DNA of 64,000 nucleotides from Pogonophryne albipinna (GCA_028583405.1 CM053244.1:868001-932000); one strand, 5' to 3'; counted from the stretch's first letter, positions 20,804-33,879 are shown. The notes: generated by a model not told the origin, from the letters alone. Numbers and translations: made by a program.

Positions 20804-22339
20804 CTACTCTGTGTAAACAATCTTCTTCCACCACTTCTTCTTTGGTGGGGATATATCTGGGATATCTAAGCTGCCTTTAGAGATGCTTGGTCGCTCCGTA
20901 TCCTTCCTTTGTGCATAAACAATCTTCTTCCAACACTTCTTTGGTGGGGAGATATCTGGGATTTCTAAGCTGCCTTTAGAGATGCTTGGTCGCTCTGTGT
21001 CCTTCTCCTCTGCATAAACGATCTTCTTCAAACACTTCTTTGGTGGGGAGATATCTGGGATTTCAAAGCTGCCTTTAAAGATGCTTGGTCGCTCTGTGTC
21101 CTTATTCTGTGCATAAACGATCTTCTTCCAACACTTCTTTGGTGGGGAGATATCTGGGATTTCTAAGCTGCCATTAGGAATTTCACCAGAAATCCTTTTT
21201 ACCAAAGGTGTAGCTTCACGGACCTTCCTCTCTGGGGAGGAGATATCTGGAATCAGTGTGCGGCCCATTGAAATTTCCCCAGAAGGCATTTCTACCAGAG
21301 CCGTAGCTTCACAGATTTTACTCTCTGGAAAGTAGATCTCTGGGATTATTGTGAAACCACTTGAAATTTCACGGCAATGCATTTTTACCAGAGTTTTACC
21401 TCTGTGCATCTTCTTTTTTGTCTTTGGGATTTGTGTGCAGCCCTTTGAAATGTTACCAAAAGGCATTCTTACCAGAGGTGTATCTACACAGATTCTACTG
21501 TTCTTCCTCTCTGGAGAGGAGAGCTCTGGGTTTGTTTCACTGTCCTGTGATATTTCCCAATAATGCCTTTTAAGTGTTGGTATATCATTACAGATCCTCC
21601 TCTTTTTCCTCTCTGGGGAAGAGATATCTGGGTGTCTTCTGATATCCTTTGAAACTTCACAGTAACGTCTTTTACATGTTGGTATATCATTACAGATCCT
21701 CCTCTTTTTCCTCTCTGGGGAAGAGATATCTGGGTGTCTTCTGATATCCTTTGAAACTTCACAGTAACGTCTTTTACATGTTGGTATATCATTACAGATC
21801 CTCCTCTTTTTCCTCTCTGGGGAAGAGATATCTGGGTGTCTTCTGATATCCTTTGAAACTTCACAGTAACGTCTTTTACATGTTGGTATATCATTACAGA
21901 TCCTCCTCTTTTTCCTCTCTGGGGAAGAGATATCTGGGTGTCTTCTGATATCCTTTGAAACTTCACAGTAACGTCTTTTACATGTTGGTATATCATCACA
22001 TATCCTCCTCTTTTTCCTGTCCGGGGAAGGGATATCTGGGCATCTTCTGTTGGCCTTTGAAACTTCACAAAAACGCCTTTTTACGGAAGGTCTACCTTTG
22101 CAGATCCTCCGCTTCTTCCTTGCAGGGGAGGTGCTGTCTCGGCATTTCCATGAAATGTTAGCATAGGCCCTCTTTCTATCTAGCCTCTTTATGTGGGCCA
22201 TCCTAGATTTATCCTCCAGTTTTGGTGGGTTTTGTGGACTCTGAGCCCCACAGGAGAAACTGGTGGATGCCTGATGTCCTGAGGGTCGCTGCTTGGTGGA
22301 GCTCAGATCTTGAGGACAGAAGCTCATAAGATGGCTCAT
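20804..22339 (-). CDS. Novel basic 34-residue-repeat protein (copy B, 511 aa)
   Basis: Same protein as at 1020-2657 with exactly one perfect 34-residue unit fewer (three instead of four). ATG at 22339, same nonsense stop at 20804. The surroundings are intact here: right beyond the stop lies the SINE border at 20797, and the lost C-terminal continuation is at 8386-8329. That both copies keep an otherwise open frame of more than 500 codons is notable in such decayed surroundings, although recent duplication alone explains why the two agree. Confidence 0.6.
   Translation of the reverse strand: MSHLMSFCPQDLSSTKQRPSGHQASTSFSCGAQSPQNPPKLEDKSRMAHIKRLDRKRAYANISWKCRDSTSPARKKRRICKGRPSVKRRFCEVSKANRRCPDIPSPDRKKRRICDDIPTCKRRYCEVSKDIRRHPDISSPERKKRRICNDIPTCKRRYCEVSKDIRRHPDISSPERKKRRICNDIPTCKRRYCEVSKDIRRHPDISSPERKKRRICNDIPTCKRRYCEVSKDIRRHPDISSPERKKRRICNDIPTLKRHYWEISQDSETNPELSSPERKNSRICVDTPLVRMPFGNISKGCTQIPKTKKKMHRGKTLVKMHCREISSGFTIIPEIYFPESKICEATALVEMPSGEISMGRTLIPDISSPERKVREATPLVKRISGEIPNGSLEIPDISPPKKCWKKIVYAQNKDTERPSIFKGSFEIPDISPPKKCLKKIVYAEEKDTERPSISKGSLEIPDISPPKKCWKKIVYAQRKDTERPSISKGSLDIPDISPPKKKWWKKIVYTE
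21576..22085 (-). repeat. 102-bp coding minisatellite, 5 units (copy B)
   Basis: Five 102-bp units, one fewer than copy A, otherwise identical in sequence and frame. Confidence 0.93.
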
Positions 22340-23191
22340 TTTAGTTAAGGTCAATTATATTTTTCCAAACAAGTTGAAAAAAGACAGGGAGAAATTATGA
22401 AAGCGCTTTCTGAGTGTCAACTGACTGATTTGCTGAAAATGCCTGAATTCCGGAATATCTGGCCCTTGATGTAATATTCCACGAAACTCTCACGGAATTC
22501 CTAATCACCAAAGCGACGGAACTAATTGGCGGAATGCAGCTTTAGAATTATACACATGCATTATTTAAACTTTTTTTGTTTATAAAACGACCAATTTGTC
22601 ACCATAGAAATGTGGTGCACTGTCCTTATATATAGTTCAGAAACTGCTAAACAGTTTGTCATTGGTTTAACCTGTTAAAGGTCCCATGACATGGCCATTT
22701 CTACTGAGCATAATTCCATTGTTGAGGTCTACTAGAATAGATTTACATTGTTCCAAACTCACATTGGTTTATCATACAGCATCTCTGTGTAGTATGTGTA
22801 TTCACTCTTTGTCCTAAACGGCTTGTTGGAGCTCCTGCCCCCCACCCCCCTCCCAGTTGGGGGGCCTCAAATGACGGCAAGACGCTCCCCTGGTGGAAAC
22901 GCTGATTCTAATGATATCAGGATTGTTTTTGTAATCCAAATATCAAGCAAAATATGTCACATTATAAAACGGACAAGTCAAATCAAGCAATCTGATTGGT
23001 TCTTAGCCGTGATATACTGAGCGTATACCACGGGTAAAATTGTAGTTACTTTTCACAACAAGTCAGTATCCCTCCGCGTCTGAGAAAAACAGTATACAGT
23101 TGGGTTGAAAAGCAAACTGCATGCAGTTGTACAACAACTATAACTCTTTTGCTTTTTCAAATTCTCTGGGATGAAAAAACACATCTTTCAA

Positions 23192-26100
23192 TCATTTTGT
23201 CAGTGTAGTAACTTTTGTGTGTTCCAGTAACCACACCATCCTGTCCTGCCAAGACACACTGCCCTCAGGAGAGTTGAAGAATGTGCAGAAAGCCTCCCTC
23301 ACATTACAGGCCTCTCTTGATGCCCTGTTTCCTCCCATGTTTCTCACTGGTGCCATGTGTCTTCCCTGCTGCTCTTCCTCATCCAGCAACCTCTGGTTTT
23401 CCACAGGGGCCAGCAGGAAGTTGTGTAGGATGCATGCAGCCACCACAAGCTTGTCCACGTTTTTCGGGTGCAGGTTGATGTGACGATGGAAGATTCTCCA
23501 CCTGGAAGCCAGAATGCCGAAGGCATTTTCCACCACCATCCTTGCTCTGGAAAGTCTGTAGTTTAAAATCCTCTTTTGTTGAGTGAGGTTCTTTCCGGGG
23601 TATGGTCTCATCAGGTATGGCTTGAGTGGGAAAGCTGCGTCACCCACCATGACGAATAGCATCTCACCCAGGTGAGCAGCACCAGGTAGAGAGGTACTGG
23701 TTGGAACATGAAGTGTTCTGGCCTCCAGTCCTTTCCCCAAATCCGATCCGGCATACACCCCACCATCACTTGTTCTTCCGCAGTCCCCCACTTGAATCAC
23801 TCGGAACCTGTAGTCAGCATCAACAAGTGCCAAAAGCACTATGGAAAAAGTCTTCTTATAATTGAAGTACTGACTCCCAGACAGTGGTAGTGCTTGGATG
23901 ACGATGTGCTTTCCGTCTATTGCTCCCAAGCAATTAGGGAAATTCCATTTTTTCCAGAATCCTTGTGCAACCTCCTTCCACGTGTCTTCTGTTGGCCTGG
24001 GTAGGAACCTCTCCATCATCATTTTTTCAATGGCTGCACACACCAAATGGACAGCGTCTCTCACAGTTGTGCATCCTAGGTGATAGCTGAATGCTAGGCT
24101 GACCAGTGAGTCCCCGGAAGCCAAGTATCTGTGAAGGGAAAAACAAGCAAAGAATTAATAAGTGAAATCATTTTATTAATCGGAATCTATTCTTTTTTTC
24201 AGTCGACGTTTGCAAGGCGAAATGGAAGTCATTGAGGGATGCTTTCGTCAAAACCCGGAAGAAGTCCATCCCAAGTGGATCTGCAGGTGGCTCGCAGAAG
24301 GCCTGGAAGTATTCAGACATAATGTCCTTCATTTTGCCAAATATACAGCAAAGGAGGTATGTATGCACATTTTTTTATTTATATAATTTTGTAACTTTGT
24401 AATTTGTCATGATGTATTGCAAAGGGTATGAAAGAGTTTATTTTAAATTACATAAATATGTTCATATTGCATAAATGAATCCCAAGAAAAAATATTTTAA
24501 TTGATTTCATGTTGTTGTTTCTTTTAATATAGTTCTACAAGCAGCTTGGGAAATCCTTCCCCATTAGAAGAGATAGAGAGAGCATCTACACCAGGAGCAG
24601 CATCTGGATATTCAGGCCCACGCACACCCACACCACCTACAGCCCCACCACCTCTGGTACCCACAACCTCTGCAGAGAGGAGGCCCTCTAGGTCCCGTAG
24701 CCCCCAGGGATCCACACCAGCAGCGGCGGCCCAGCGTTCCACAAAGAGGAGGCCACAGAGCACAGACCTTGGGGAGCAACTCATTTCTCTACTGCAGGAA
24801 CCTCCAGCCACACCACATATGCCAGACTCACCACTTGACAGTCATACTACTTTGCTCTGTGTCTGGTGCCATTCACACTGCAGTACTTTTCCCACAAAGG
24901 TTCATGAGAACTTAGTTCATGAGAACTCTTTTGTCGCGTTCACACCAAAAACAGCCGGTACTAAAATTAGTTCATGAGAACCTTTTCACCCCCTTTTCAC
25001 CCCCTGAAAGTCCCTGCTAGAGAGCAGGGACTTTCGTGGGAGAAAAAGGTTCCTATTTCTGATTGGCTGGGCGGAATGCAAACCACGCCCCGTAAAACTC
25101 CCAAAAGGTTTTGTGAAGCCGCCATTTTATTATCCTCACATTAGCATTATTAGCATTAGCATTAGCCCAGCGCAGAAACGCAGAGAGACTAACTTATGGC
25201 AACACAAAATAAAACATGGGAGCGGTGGAGATGAGGAGGTGTCGGCGTTCTGGCGATTTACTCGGAAGGCTTCAATAGAAGCTGCTGGGAGTCCCAGCAG
25301 CTTCTACTGAAGCCAGTCCCCAACTCCGGGAACTTCCGGCCGGGGACTTTGGGCGGCAGTATACGCCGTGAAGTGGTTTGCGGCCTGCCAGTAAACCCAA
25401 AGCAGAAGAAGAAGAAGTGACGTCAGCGGCTTCATTTGCCTAATCCTCCCCCAGGGACTTATTCCGGTGTGAACGCGATCTGTACTTAGTTCATGAGAAC
25501 TAAAGAGTTCTCATGAACTAAGTTCTCATGAACCTTTGTGGGAAAAGTACTGCAGTGTGAATGCGCCTTATGCTACAAAGGCTGGACATAGACAGGAAAC
25601 ATCGGGCAAAAATAGCTATTTTAAACACCTTCCATAGTCTTGAAAGAGAGAGTACAGAACCACAGGAACATTGGCAGCCAATTTTCCATCCCCTCACGTC
25701 ACAACACTCCACTCACACCTCCAGGCCAGTAGCCCTTCGGCCAACTGCACCCCAACCCCAACAAGCCCAATCAACAGGGCCATTCACAAACATTCTCCAA
25801 CAGTGGCTCTGCATGGCAGGATGGGTCTCAATATGAAGACTTGTAATTCATATTGTTTTTACTGTAAATAGTTCCTTTTTTGTGTTGATTTGCTGTTATT
25901 TGATGTTGGTGTTTAAAATGTTGTTTTGGGTGATATGTTTCTAATTAAAACGTTTATTATACTTGTGGTTAGTGATTTATTGTCTGTGAAATGTGCATCT
26001 TACCTCAGTGCAACAGCCAGTCTCGGCTTGGGTTCTATGGCAGCTCTGAAATTTGTGGATTGTCTGGTCAGTTCAGGGCCCAGGAGGGACAGAAGTTCAT

Positions 26101-26362
26101 CCATCTGCTCTGCACTCATCCGAAAATATTGGTGATGTCGTTGGCTGTCCAGCCTCAGCTCAGCCACGAGGTGATGAAAATCACCTTGTTGTCTCCTTTG
26201 CTGGTTGAGGGGGTGCACCCAAAACCGGCTCTTTCTCCTCCCCCCACCCCCCCGTAGTCTTTCAAGTAGGAGAATACATGCCAGCGTTCTCCTCCAGTTT
26301 ACAGCCCTCAGCGCTGCACCCGTTCGCGAGGTAAGCGCGTCAGAGTGTGCTCTGTCAGCCAC
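23192..26362 (-). CDS. PIF/Harbinger transposase (HARBI1-like), two exons, copy B
   Basis: Exons 26362-26004 and 24128-23192, 431 codons. It predicts the same protein as copy A, with all three presumed DDE residues and both splice sites kept. Two intact copies in one window mean the transposase could still be a source of activity if expressed; no expression evidence is available from sequence. Confidence 0.87.
24205..25836 (+). pseudogene. MADF-domain (Harbinger accessory) gene, split by a MITE, copy B
   Basis: Same structure as 4523-6154: MADF half-domain exon to 24356, Ser/Pro-rich exon from 24533, MITE at 24870-25563, and resumed frame to 25836. The MITE inserted before the tandem duplication, since both copies share it. 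Confidence 0.72.
24870..25563. mobile_element. MITE with ~60-bp terminal inverted repeats (copy B)
   Basis: Same element as 5188-5881 with the same borders. Confidence 0.8.
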
Positions 26363-26900
26363 AGCCCCGACTTCTCCACGGTTACGACCGAGGGAGAGGT
26401 GAGTGAGGCGCAGCGGCTGCTAACTAGAAAGCCGGTCAGAGACAGTGAGATGGAACAGTGTTGTTGTTGGACGACAGCGCGTGTATACATTGTGAGCTAT
26501 AACGAGGGGTTCCATATGGTAACCCTTGTTATATAAGCACAGGCGGAGCCCTCTACTCGGGGACCCTGTCTGTCCTATGCTGCATGCTGAAGAGAAGTGT
26601 AGGATGTAGGGATGTGCATCTCCACCACTGAGGCCGATGCGATGTGCATCTCGATACGTTGCCACGAGACATTAACGATACATTTGAAACACCAGGCGAT
26701 ACGATACGATTCACCCCTGTTGCAATACAGTTCAATACGATTTGATTCAACATTATGCGATACAGGGCGATACGATGTGATTCAACACGGTGCAAAAATA
26801 ATGATACAATTCAATATGGTACAACAGAGGATTTTGTTTTATTCCTTATTGACCAGCATTAACAATGTGCAAAAAACAATTACCATATAGCAATGGCCAT
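26363..26900. other. Spacer with degenerate cgatacgat-rich repeat (copy B)
   Basis: Same as 6681-7218. It ends in the retroviral target duplication CCAT at 26897-26900. Confidence 0.5.
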
Positions 26901-27856
26901 TGTAGATTATTATCATCTGATATTTGGGAAGTGTGTTACATTTGAAATGGCAGAAAGTCTTGTTGCAACTTCCAGATATTAAAAGAGGCCCCTTGAGTTT
27001 CTCTGGAAATTGTCAATAGTAGCAGTTAAGTGAATACTGTTCAAACAATACCTGTGTTTGTGTTTTGTATTGATTTCTCTGTTTTATCCTTTCTTAAATG
27101 TGAGGACTAAAATTGCTATGAACATTCCGGGGTTGGTTAGAGTAAACAGACTTTTATTGCTCTGTGGGGGAGGTGTAGGTCTGCAGGGCAGTGGGCTAGG
27201 TGGATGAGAGTACCTTCTGCTTAAGATCTCCAGTATGTCATGTTTCAGGGAAGTCTACATATCTTGAATAGTATGTGTGTGTTTAATTACTTTGTATTAA
27301 TAATAGCAGTCTGTGTAACCAGAAGCGAGAAATATGAGGAGTAAAACCATTATTTGGAGTAAGATGGGAGCAAGAGAATATTCTTTAGACCCAACTCAGG
27401 TCTCTGGAATGTGGGGGGATGTGTGTGTGTGTGGAGGCTGCAGAAATATGAGACAGCGAACGCCAGATGTGTTTTGCTTCAAACTGAGACTGTTTGCGGG
27501 TCCTCTGCTGGCACGCGCTGATTCGCTGCGACACAGCATCTTTTGCATCTCCCAATGAGATGACCTGAAAAGATGACCAGCTGACCCAACCCCTCCTGTT
27601 TTGTTTTCTGCATGTAAGCCTGTTCTATTTGTTGGATCGTTCTCTTTTTGCTCCTGCCGTCAAGATGAAAGGTTCTCCCGGCATTTGGACCAGAGCAGGG
27701 GTTGGGCCTACCCCTTTGGAGAAGTGTATTTGTATTCTTACCGTTTATCATTAAAGCAGATTCTTGTTTAACCCCTATCCTGGATGTTTTGGGTTTTCCT
27801 TCTTTTAAAGCAAACTCATATATGATCGGCACGGAGCAGAGATATCTGCTACAACA
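26901..27856 (+). mobile_element. ERV-1 5' LTR
   Basis: 956 bp, TG...CA. Differs from the 3' LTR by e.g. ctatgaacattccgg versus ctcaaacattctgg, gatgggagc versus gatgtgagc, ttttgctcc versus ttttcctcc, cattaaagc versus cattgaagc. Confidence 0.94.
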
Positions 27857-27859
27857 ATT

Positions 27860-27881
27860 TGGTGAGACCCCGACGTGATGA
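27860..27881 (+). promoter_or_regulatory. ERV-1 primer binding site (tRNA-Trp-like)
   Basis: Three bases after the LTR comes TGGTGAGACCCCGACGTGAT. This equals the complement of the tRNA-Trp 3' end (TGGTGACCCCGACGTGAT, the site known from Rous sarcoma virus) with two extra bases GA in the middle. The match is from memory of the tRNA. Confidence 0.75.
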
Positions 27882-30800
27882 CGTGGTGACGTGCCGACGT
27901 GGTGACGTCATGAGTAAGGTTTTTTAGAGGAAAACACGAGCAGCCAGCGGACGGAGGGAGATGCCTGGAATAATCTGTGACAACTAAAACCAGGATCCTA
28001 AAAACTGAAAGGTAAAACGGACGCCTGTTTCTATCGAAGGTCTGTAGATTGGCTAAGCTAGATTTTAGAGTTGTCAGAGATATTTCCAAGTGTCATTTAC
28101 GCTAAAGAATGCAATGCATAGTTTAGTATAGGTAGGTAAAGTTATAAAATAAATAAAGCAACGGTTAAAAGCTTCGTAGATTTTTCAGAATCGTACGGCT
28201 ACTCGTTAGCTACAAGTGAAGCAGGGAAGTATTTCAGCGTCAGGGTATTGAGTCTCTGGCGGCTGGAAGGGTATAAGAGTCCCTATGCCTAGTGGAGGTA
28301 TCGAGTCCCCACAGGGTATATTTCGCTGGGGGGGTCAAATGGTGGTATCGAGTCCCCATCCGTGACCAATCAGAATAATGCTTTCCAGGGTCATAGGAGC
28401 CTGCAATTGTATTATATGTAAAAAATCCAAGAGGAGATACGCGAACTTCAAAAGCCATTGAAATTAACGGATTTCTCACTGTCTTGTTCTGTGGGGTTAA
28501 CGCCCATTCTGTTGAAAGAAATATTGCATCTTAAAAGCTGAACAGACAGCGTGGAGGATATATTTATGTGCTTTTGAATAAATAGAATATATTATTGAAC
28601 ATAGAATGGCCTAAGTCAGATAAAGAAATGCGAAGTCATAATGGTAGGACACCATGGGTTTAAGAAAGCCCCCCTTTCTCCACATTTCTGCTCTAATTGC
28701 TGAGCAGCAGCCCGGAGCCAGACTGCTTGTTCTTTTTCTCTAATCCCTGGAAAATGGCTGCTGAGCGTTGAATTTAAAGCAAGGAGTGAAAGATCAACGA
28801 CTGATCTGAAGTTGGAGTGAATAACATTGAAAATTAATAAACCAATGTGTGATTTGAGGTGGTAGATATCGAAATAAATAAGAAACTATAATTTGTTGTT
28901 TTTAGCATTGAGGGATACAGTTACATCACATTGTGGTTTTTATGAGAAGTTTTGAGAACTGATTGTTACTATTGCATTGCATTGTGAATTTCGTGGTATT
29001 TGTCATTAACTGAGAATTTTACTTAATTATATTTCAGAAGAATTTAATTGCATACAGTAACGTTGAGGGAAAGTAAGAAGAGGTTTACTGAGTATATGAA
29101 GTACATGCAGGTTAAGGTTCAATTCAAATTAAATATCATAGTGGATTATTCCACCTAGATTAGACATAAAAAGAGGATAATTTGTTAAACATTAAATAAC
29201 AAACTCACTGTAAGAAATATATATTGTAATGTTATTTAGGAGTTGTATTGATCATATAACAGTGAAGTTCAGCTCTAAGTGTTATGAACTGGCTTTGGCT
29301 GGTTACATTTTTTATTGAAGCCAGACTACAAGTCGTATGGTTTAATTTTTATTGAACTCAGTCTCCAAGCAGTGTGGTTTATATCTGCACATGTGTTGAG
29401 TGATCCCCTCCCCTTCCCCCACTCACAGTGCTATACTGCTAAGCTAGTTGGCCAGCAAGTTGGCATACTAGATGGTGAAATAGTTGGAGTAAAGATGTAC
29501 ACGAACAATGAGAGTAGATTAAGTTGTTTTGTTTTTCATGCTTTTCACCAAGGCTCATTTGAATTGTTATTATTTTAATGTAGTGTTGTTTTGAGTTATA
29601 TTTCTAAAACTATAATGTACCCACACGCATGTGGTTTATTTGTCAAAGTTCATTTTAGAGTCAGCCACCTCATGGCTAGATCTCATCTCTGAGAGTCCAT
29701 TGTGTTAATGATAAAAGGTCCTTTTGTTCTTCAGGCCACATGTTAGGGATGATCAGCATCCAATTTATTTGACCCCATGAGGTCAAGAGTCATTCTGTTA
29801 GACCACAATCTTGTGTAAGACAAATCATTGTTCTTTTGTCACATTTTGAATTCCATAAGATTTCATTTTGCTAAATCAATTTATCTATAAATGTTGTAGA
29901 TGGAGTTTGGTGTTTGCTAACATTTTTAGGAACGAAATAGGCCTACACTTGGGTCAAATTACATTACTGTGATCTGATTAGTGTGCTCTGCAACTTTACA
30001 ATTGTTGCTAGATAGCAGTGGGATTTTTGAATGCGGAGGGGTTCTTTCATAGTGTGTGGAATATGCGATGCTGGAAACATGTAGGTGTTGAGAAACTTAG
30101 TTTGGGTAAATATGTCACAATGGATGAAACGATTATTAGAGGGAGTTTTTGTAATATCATTAGTAGACATTAATTGTGTTGTTTAGATGGCATTTAACTA
30201 CTAAGACAGATAGTATGATTAGAAAGAGACGGAGTGGAAAGGGTTGGATTTATTTAACCTCAGTGTGCTAGAATTTCTATAGGTAATGCGTCCCGAGACC
30301 TGGACTCTCTCTCTGCCTGTCATACGGCTAAGACCCCGACCCTCCAAGCAGACGAAAGACCTAACCCAACAGGAGACTCCTCCTTCTCAATAGACCAGAC
30401 AGAGAACCAGAGCTGAACCAACAACAACAATAAGAACTGCATCCAGAACTATCTCCACCTGTGGCATCCAGAACCAAACAGCTTGCTGACAGGCAAAGAT
30501 CTACTCTCATCAGTCCCTCAAACAAGAGCAAAGTGTGGGACATGAGAGCAGAATCCGCCCTCCATAAAGCAGCAGAGAGACTGTGAAGGAGGAGATGAAG
30601 TGCAAAGCAGTTCAAGAACCGTGGCATGATGGGGGCTGCAGATGTAGCTGGGCAGATGGTTGCCTCAAAGAGTTACAACAGCTGATGGATAAAGGGGGAG
30701 GAGTCAGAATCAGAGGAGATGGTCGAGCAGAATGTGCGGTGGCCGGGGTCGCGGCTTGAGATAAACCAGAGGAGAGGAGAAGGGAATCAACGGGAATGAG

Positions 30801-33201
30801 TGAGTTTACACATAAACACACTTATAAGCGCACATTTAAAGAACTTGAATTGACTTGATAAATAAGTAAAGATAAAAAGTTGTATTAACCATGAATTAAT
30901 CAATTGGTAAATTAAGAATAGCAGTAAAGAGGAAACTATTAAAGTAAAATGAGAATCATCCTAAAAGACACTGAGGGATAAAGGGGGATACATGACAGAA
31001 TATAACCATATTCTTCAATCTTTTCAACATGTTAACAAATCATTCTTCAAGAGATTTGTATTCACTTGTGAATAAAGTAGTGATCTTAGTTGTTACAATG
31101 TTGAACACCATTAAAGGGGTAGTTTTAGGAACCGCTCTATAAGACAAACCTTTATTTGAATGGATAAGGTTAAAGGGAGAGCTAGTGCCAAGCCAAATAT
31201 AGTATTCCAATCTATAAAGTATTGATTTCACCATTGTGCCATGGTTATTACCATAGGAGGGCTTTAAGATGGAAATATGAAATGACTTCTGTTTTTAAAT
31301 CCTTGATAAAGGAGGGAGTAATTGTTGCATGTTCGGACACCCAGGGTTCCACACACTGCTAAAGAATTTCACATTGTTTTTAGGTAGACCAGAATTGAAG
31401 ATGAGCTATGAAATGCATAGCAGAGCTACACAGATCCTAGTAATGTTTTAACACAAGATAATAGTTAAGTGCACAAGTTTCTGAAATAGATCTATTAGAC
31501 ATTTTAATACTAATTAGGTGTAAATGAATTGCAGTAGTAGTACTATAAGGAAGTGACATTTTTTGGCTAACACTTTTCAGGGAATGTGGGGAACAGCTGT
31601 TCCGATGAAAAGTTAGAGATATCTGGAAAATTATAGTTGTAATCGTGAATTAATTAATGATGGCGCTCCATATATGACAGATTTTTGTAGACAAAGGATA
31701 CTGGCCTATGCTGAAATATCAAAGTCTCTGCAGCACGACACATGGCCAAAAAGACTGAGACCAACTGACCTTTGACCCTGACCGACAGTGTAACTTGAGA
31801 AGGCACTGTCAATGACTGACTCTGGGGTGACTCTGACCAGACCAAGACTTTACAACCTGACAGATGGTGTGAGTGTGAATGAATGCTGGCATGTGATCAG
31901 TGTAACTGCATGATTCTAAAACAATAACTAACCAAGCATGCTTTTGGACTAAACACATTATTCTGGGGCTCAACACAATTCCACAGAATTTGAAAACCGT
32001 ACAGGTGACCCGTTTCTAATCTACTTGATATTTCACTCCCACAGGAGGTGGCAGTTTGCAGAATGTGAAACTCAAACTAAAACATGAAGATTCTGTTTCT
32101 TTTAGGACTGAAGGATGGAGAGAAACACTTAATTTCACTGAAGTGTTTACTGTGGAAATGATGGATTAACATTTGGGAAAATGTTTGGTATTTTCTTATA
32201 ATCCATGGTTACACATGAGTTCATGTGTAAAAAGGGGGAGTGTAAACTTCACAATGTACATTTTTCATTTAGGGACTGAAAGGAACCTGCTGCCCCAACT
32301 CAATTGTTCAATCTGACCATTGATTGACAGTTTTAGAATGGACCTGCTCCATATCTGGGGATAAGATACTGTTTGATTAATGTTGACATGTTTCTAATAT
32401 TGATTGAGTTATAACAGGTAACATAGATGTAGAATCAGTGGCCAAGGGGCTACTGTAAGTTGACCGGTGAGAAATGTTTCAACAGGTATTAAAGTAACTG
32501 AGGTTTGAAATGGACAAAGAACATATTACAGTTAAAGCTAAAACATAGTAATGTAATGAGACTTAATTTAATTTAGACAACATCATGTAACTAGCCTGGT
32601 AAAGAAGTAAAAGCCATAGACTTTATTGTTTAGGTCATTATGGGGATATACATTTCATCTAAATTCATAATAGAAAGACATTTGATGACAGTTTGTTGAA
32701 ATTCTGTATTCATTTTTTCAGCTTGATAATATCTAAGCACTGACCGGTAGAAGCAGTATCACCAGGAAATCATTCACCTTGTCAGTATCATGGTTTTGGG
32801 TGTTTTTGAATCCATAACATTAGTGTGTTTCTTTACCAGAAACATTAGCAGTTCATATTATATTTAGATTTTAAATAGGATCTCAGGGATTTCATTTAAA
32901 AATAAACACAGATGCTTGTCAGAAATTCAGAGCTATTGAAATATGTTATTTGGTTCACCAAGAGATGTTGGAGTTTTGTTTTGTTGCCATAGGCCAAGTA
33001 TTAAGATTCTGAAGCTGCACTGGCAGATAGGAGGTCTCCAATTAATTTAGAAAACCTGTTCACAGACGGCTGTTGTTTTAAGACACCCCACCAACAGGCT
33101 CCAAGCGGCCTACGCAGTGGTGGGTCAAACAGCGGAGGGCCCCGGAGCCCTGAGCGTAGGCTTGAGGGATTTGTATCAGATTTCTCCACACAGGTTGGTG
33201 A
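27882..33201 (+). other. ERV-1 interior, decayed gag/pol/env region
   Basis: AT-rich with frequent stops and no recognisable gag zinc knuckle, protease or reverse transcriptase. The leader has the motif ggtat(t/c)gagtc three times within about 100 bp (28246-28350). About 30020-30830 is similar to the reverse complement of about 42170-43010 in ERV-2, including gtaatgcgtcccgag and a stretch reading GHES.IRPP and KEEMKCKAV in both. Confidence 0.6.
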
Positions 33202-33510
33202 TGCCAAAGGGGGACCCAGGAGGCTGACACAGCGGAGTTCGTCTGGCTGAAGGTCATCAGGACAAAGTGGCTCAACCCCAGGCTCTCCGGCCCCGACCGA
33301 GTGACCCAGCGGATCTCTCATGCCGTCCGCGTGGGAGGAAAGGGGGACAGCTTGTACCACGGGAGCCAGTGTGCGGCGGGGAAACCACCTGCTAGGACCG
33401 TGGACGACATCAGGACGGACGTGGCCCTCGCAGAGGAGGTTGACTCGGAAGCAGCCATCAGTGGACTGGACGACAACGACCTCGAGGACATCCTTACAGC
33501 AGACGACTAG
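33202..33510 (+). pseudogene. ERV-1 integrase C-terminal domain remnant
   Basis: The open stretch gives EFVWLKVIRTKWLNP, then SGPDRV, then HAVRVGGKGDSLYHGSQC. This matches the pattern of the SH3-like C-terminal domain of gammaretrovirus-type integrases (a WV/L-K-x(n)-GP-x-V motif and a final W/YH-x-S-x-C). A stop at 33508-33510 follows an acidic tail. The zinc-binding and catalytic domains are absent upstream, and env is absent downstream: the 3' LTR begins 370 bp later. Confidence 0.6.
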
Positions 33511-33620
33511 GAAGCGGCTGTCAGCGGGCTGGGGGACTTGTCGAGGCAGCAGAGGAGTCTACTTCTCTCTGATCAGTTCCACCAGTGAAGGGAAAGCCGC
33601 ATCTCCCCCTCCCTATCAGA

Positions 33621-33643
33621 GGGGGGGGGGGGGGGGGGGGGGG
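33621..33643 (+). repeat. Poly-G run (23 bp)
   Basis: An uninterrupted run of 23 G between the integrase remnant and the 3' LTR. Length is likely variable and prone to sequencing error; it is not the primer for plus-strand synthesis, which lies 230 bp later. Confidence 0.9.
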
Positions 33644-33867
33644 CTGATGATTCACCACACAAGGAGACTGCTTTCTAGCTCTCAGGTTGCCCTCTCATGG
33701 TTCCTTCACTGCCATGGAAAGTGGTGTTCTGTTCCCAAAGATTTCAAGTACTTTGGGTCTCAGTTTCTGATAGATTTATACAATATTGGGGGACAGACAC
33801 AGTGGAAAGGAATGACAGTAGTTATGTTTCAAGTGCCTTGTGTAAGTTGGTCTCTTTATAGAGAGAC

Positions 33868-33879
33868 CAAAAGGGGGAT
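33868..33879 (+). promoter_or_regulatory. ERV-1 polypurine tract
   Basis: The purine-rich string ccaaaaggggga directly before the 3' LTR TG, in the position used for plus-strand priming. Confidence 0.75.
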
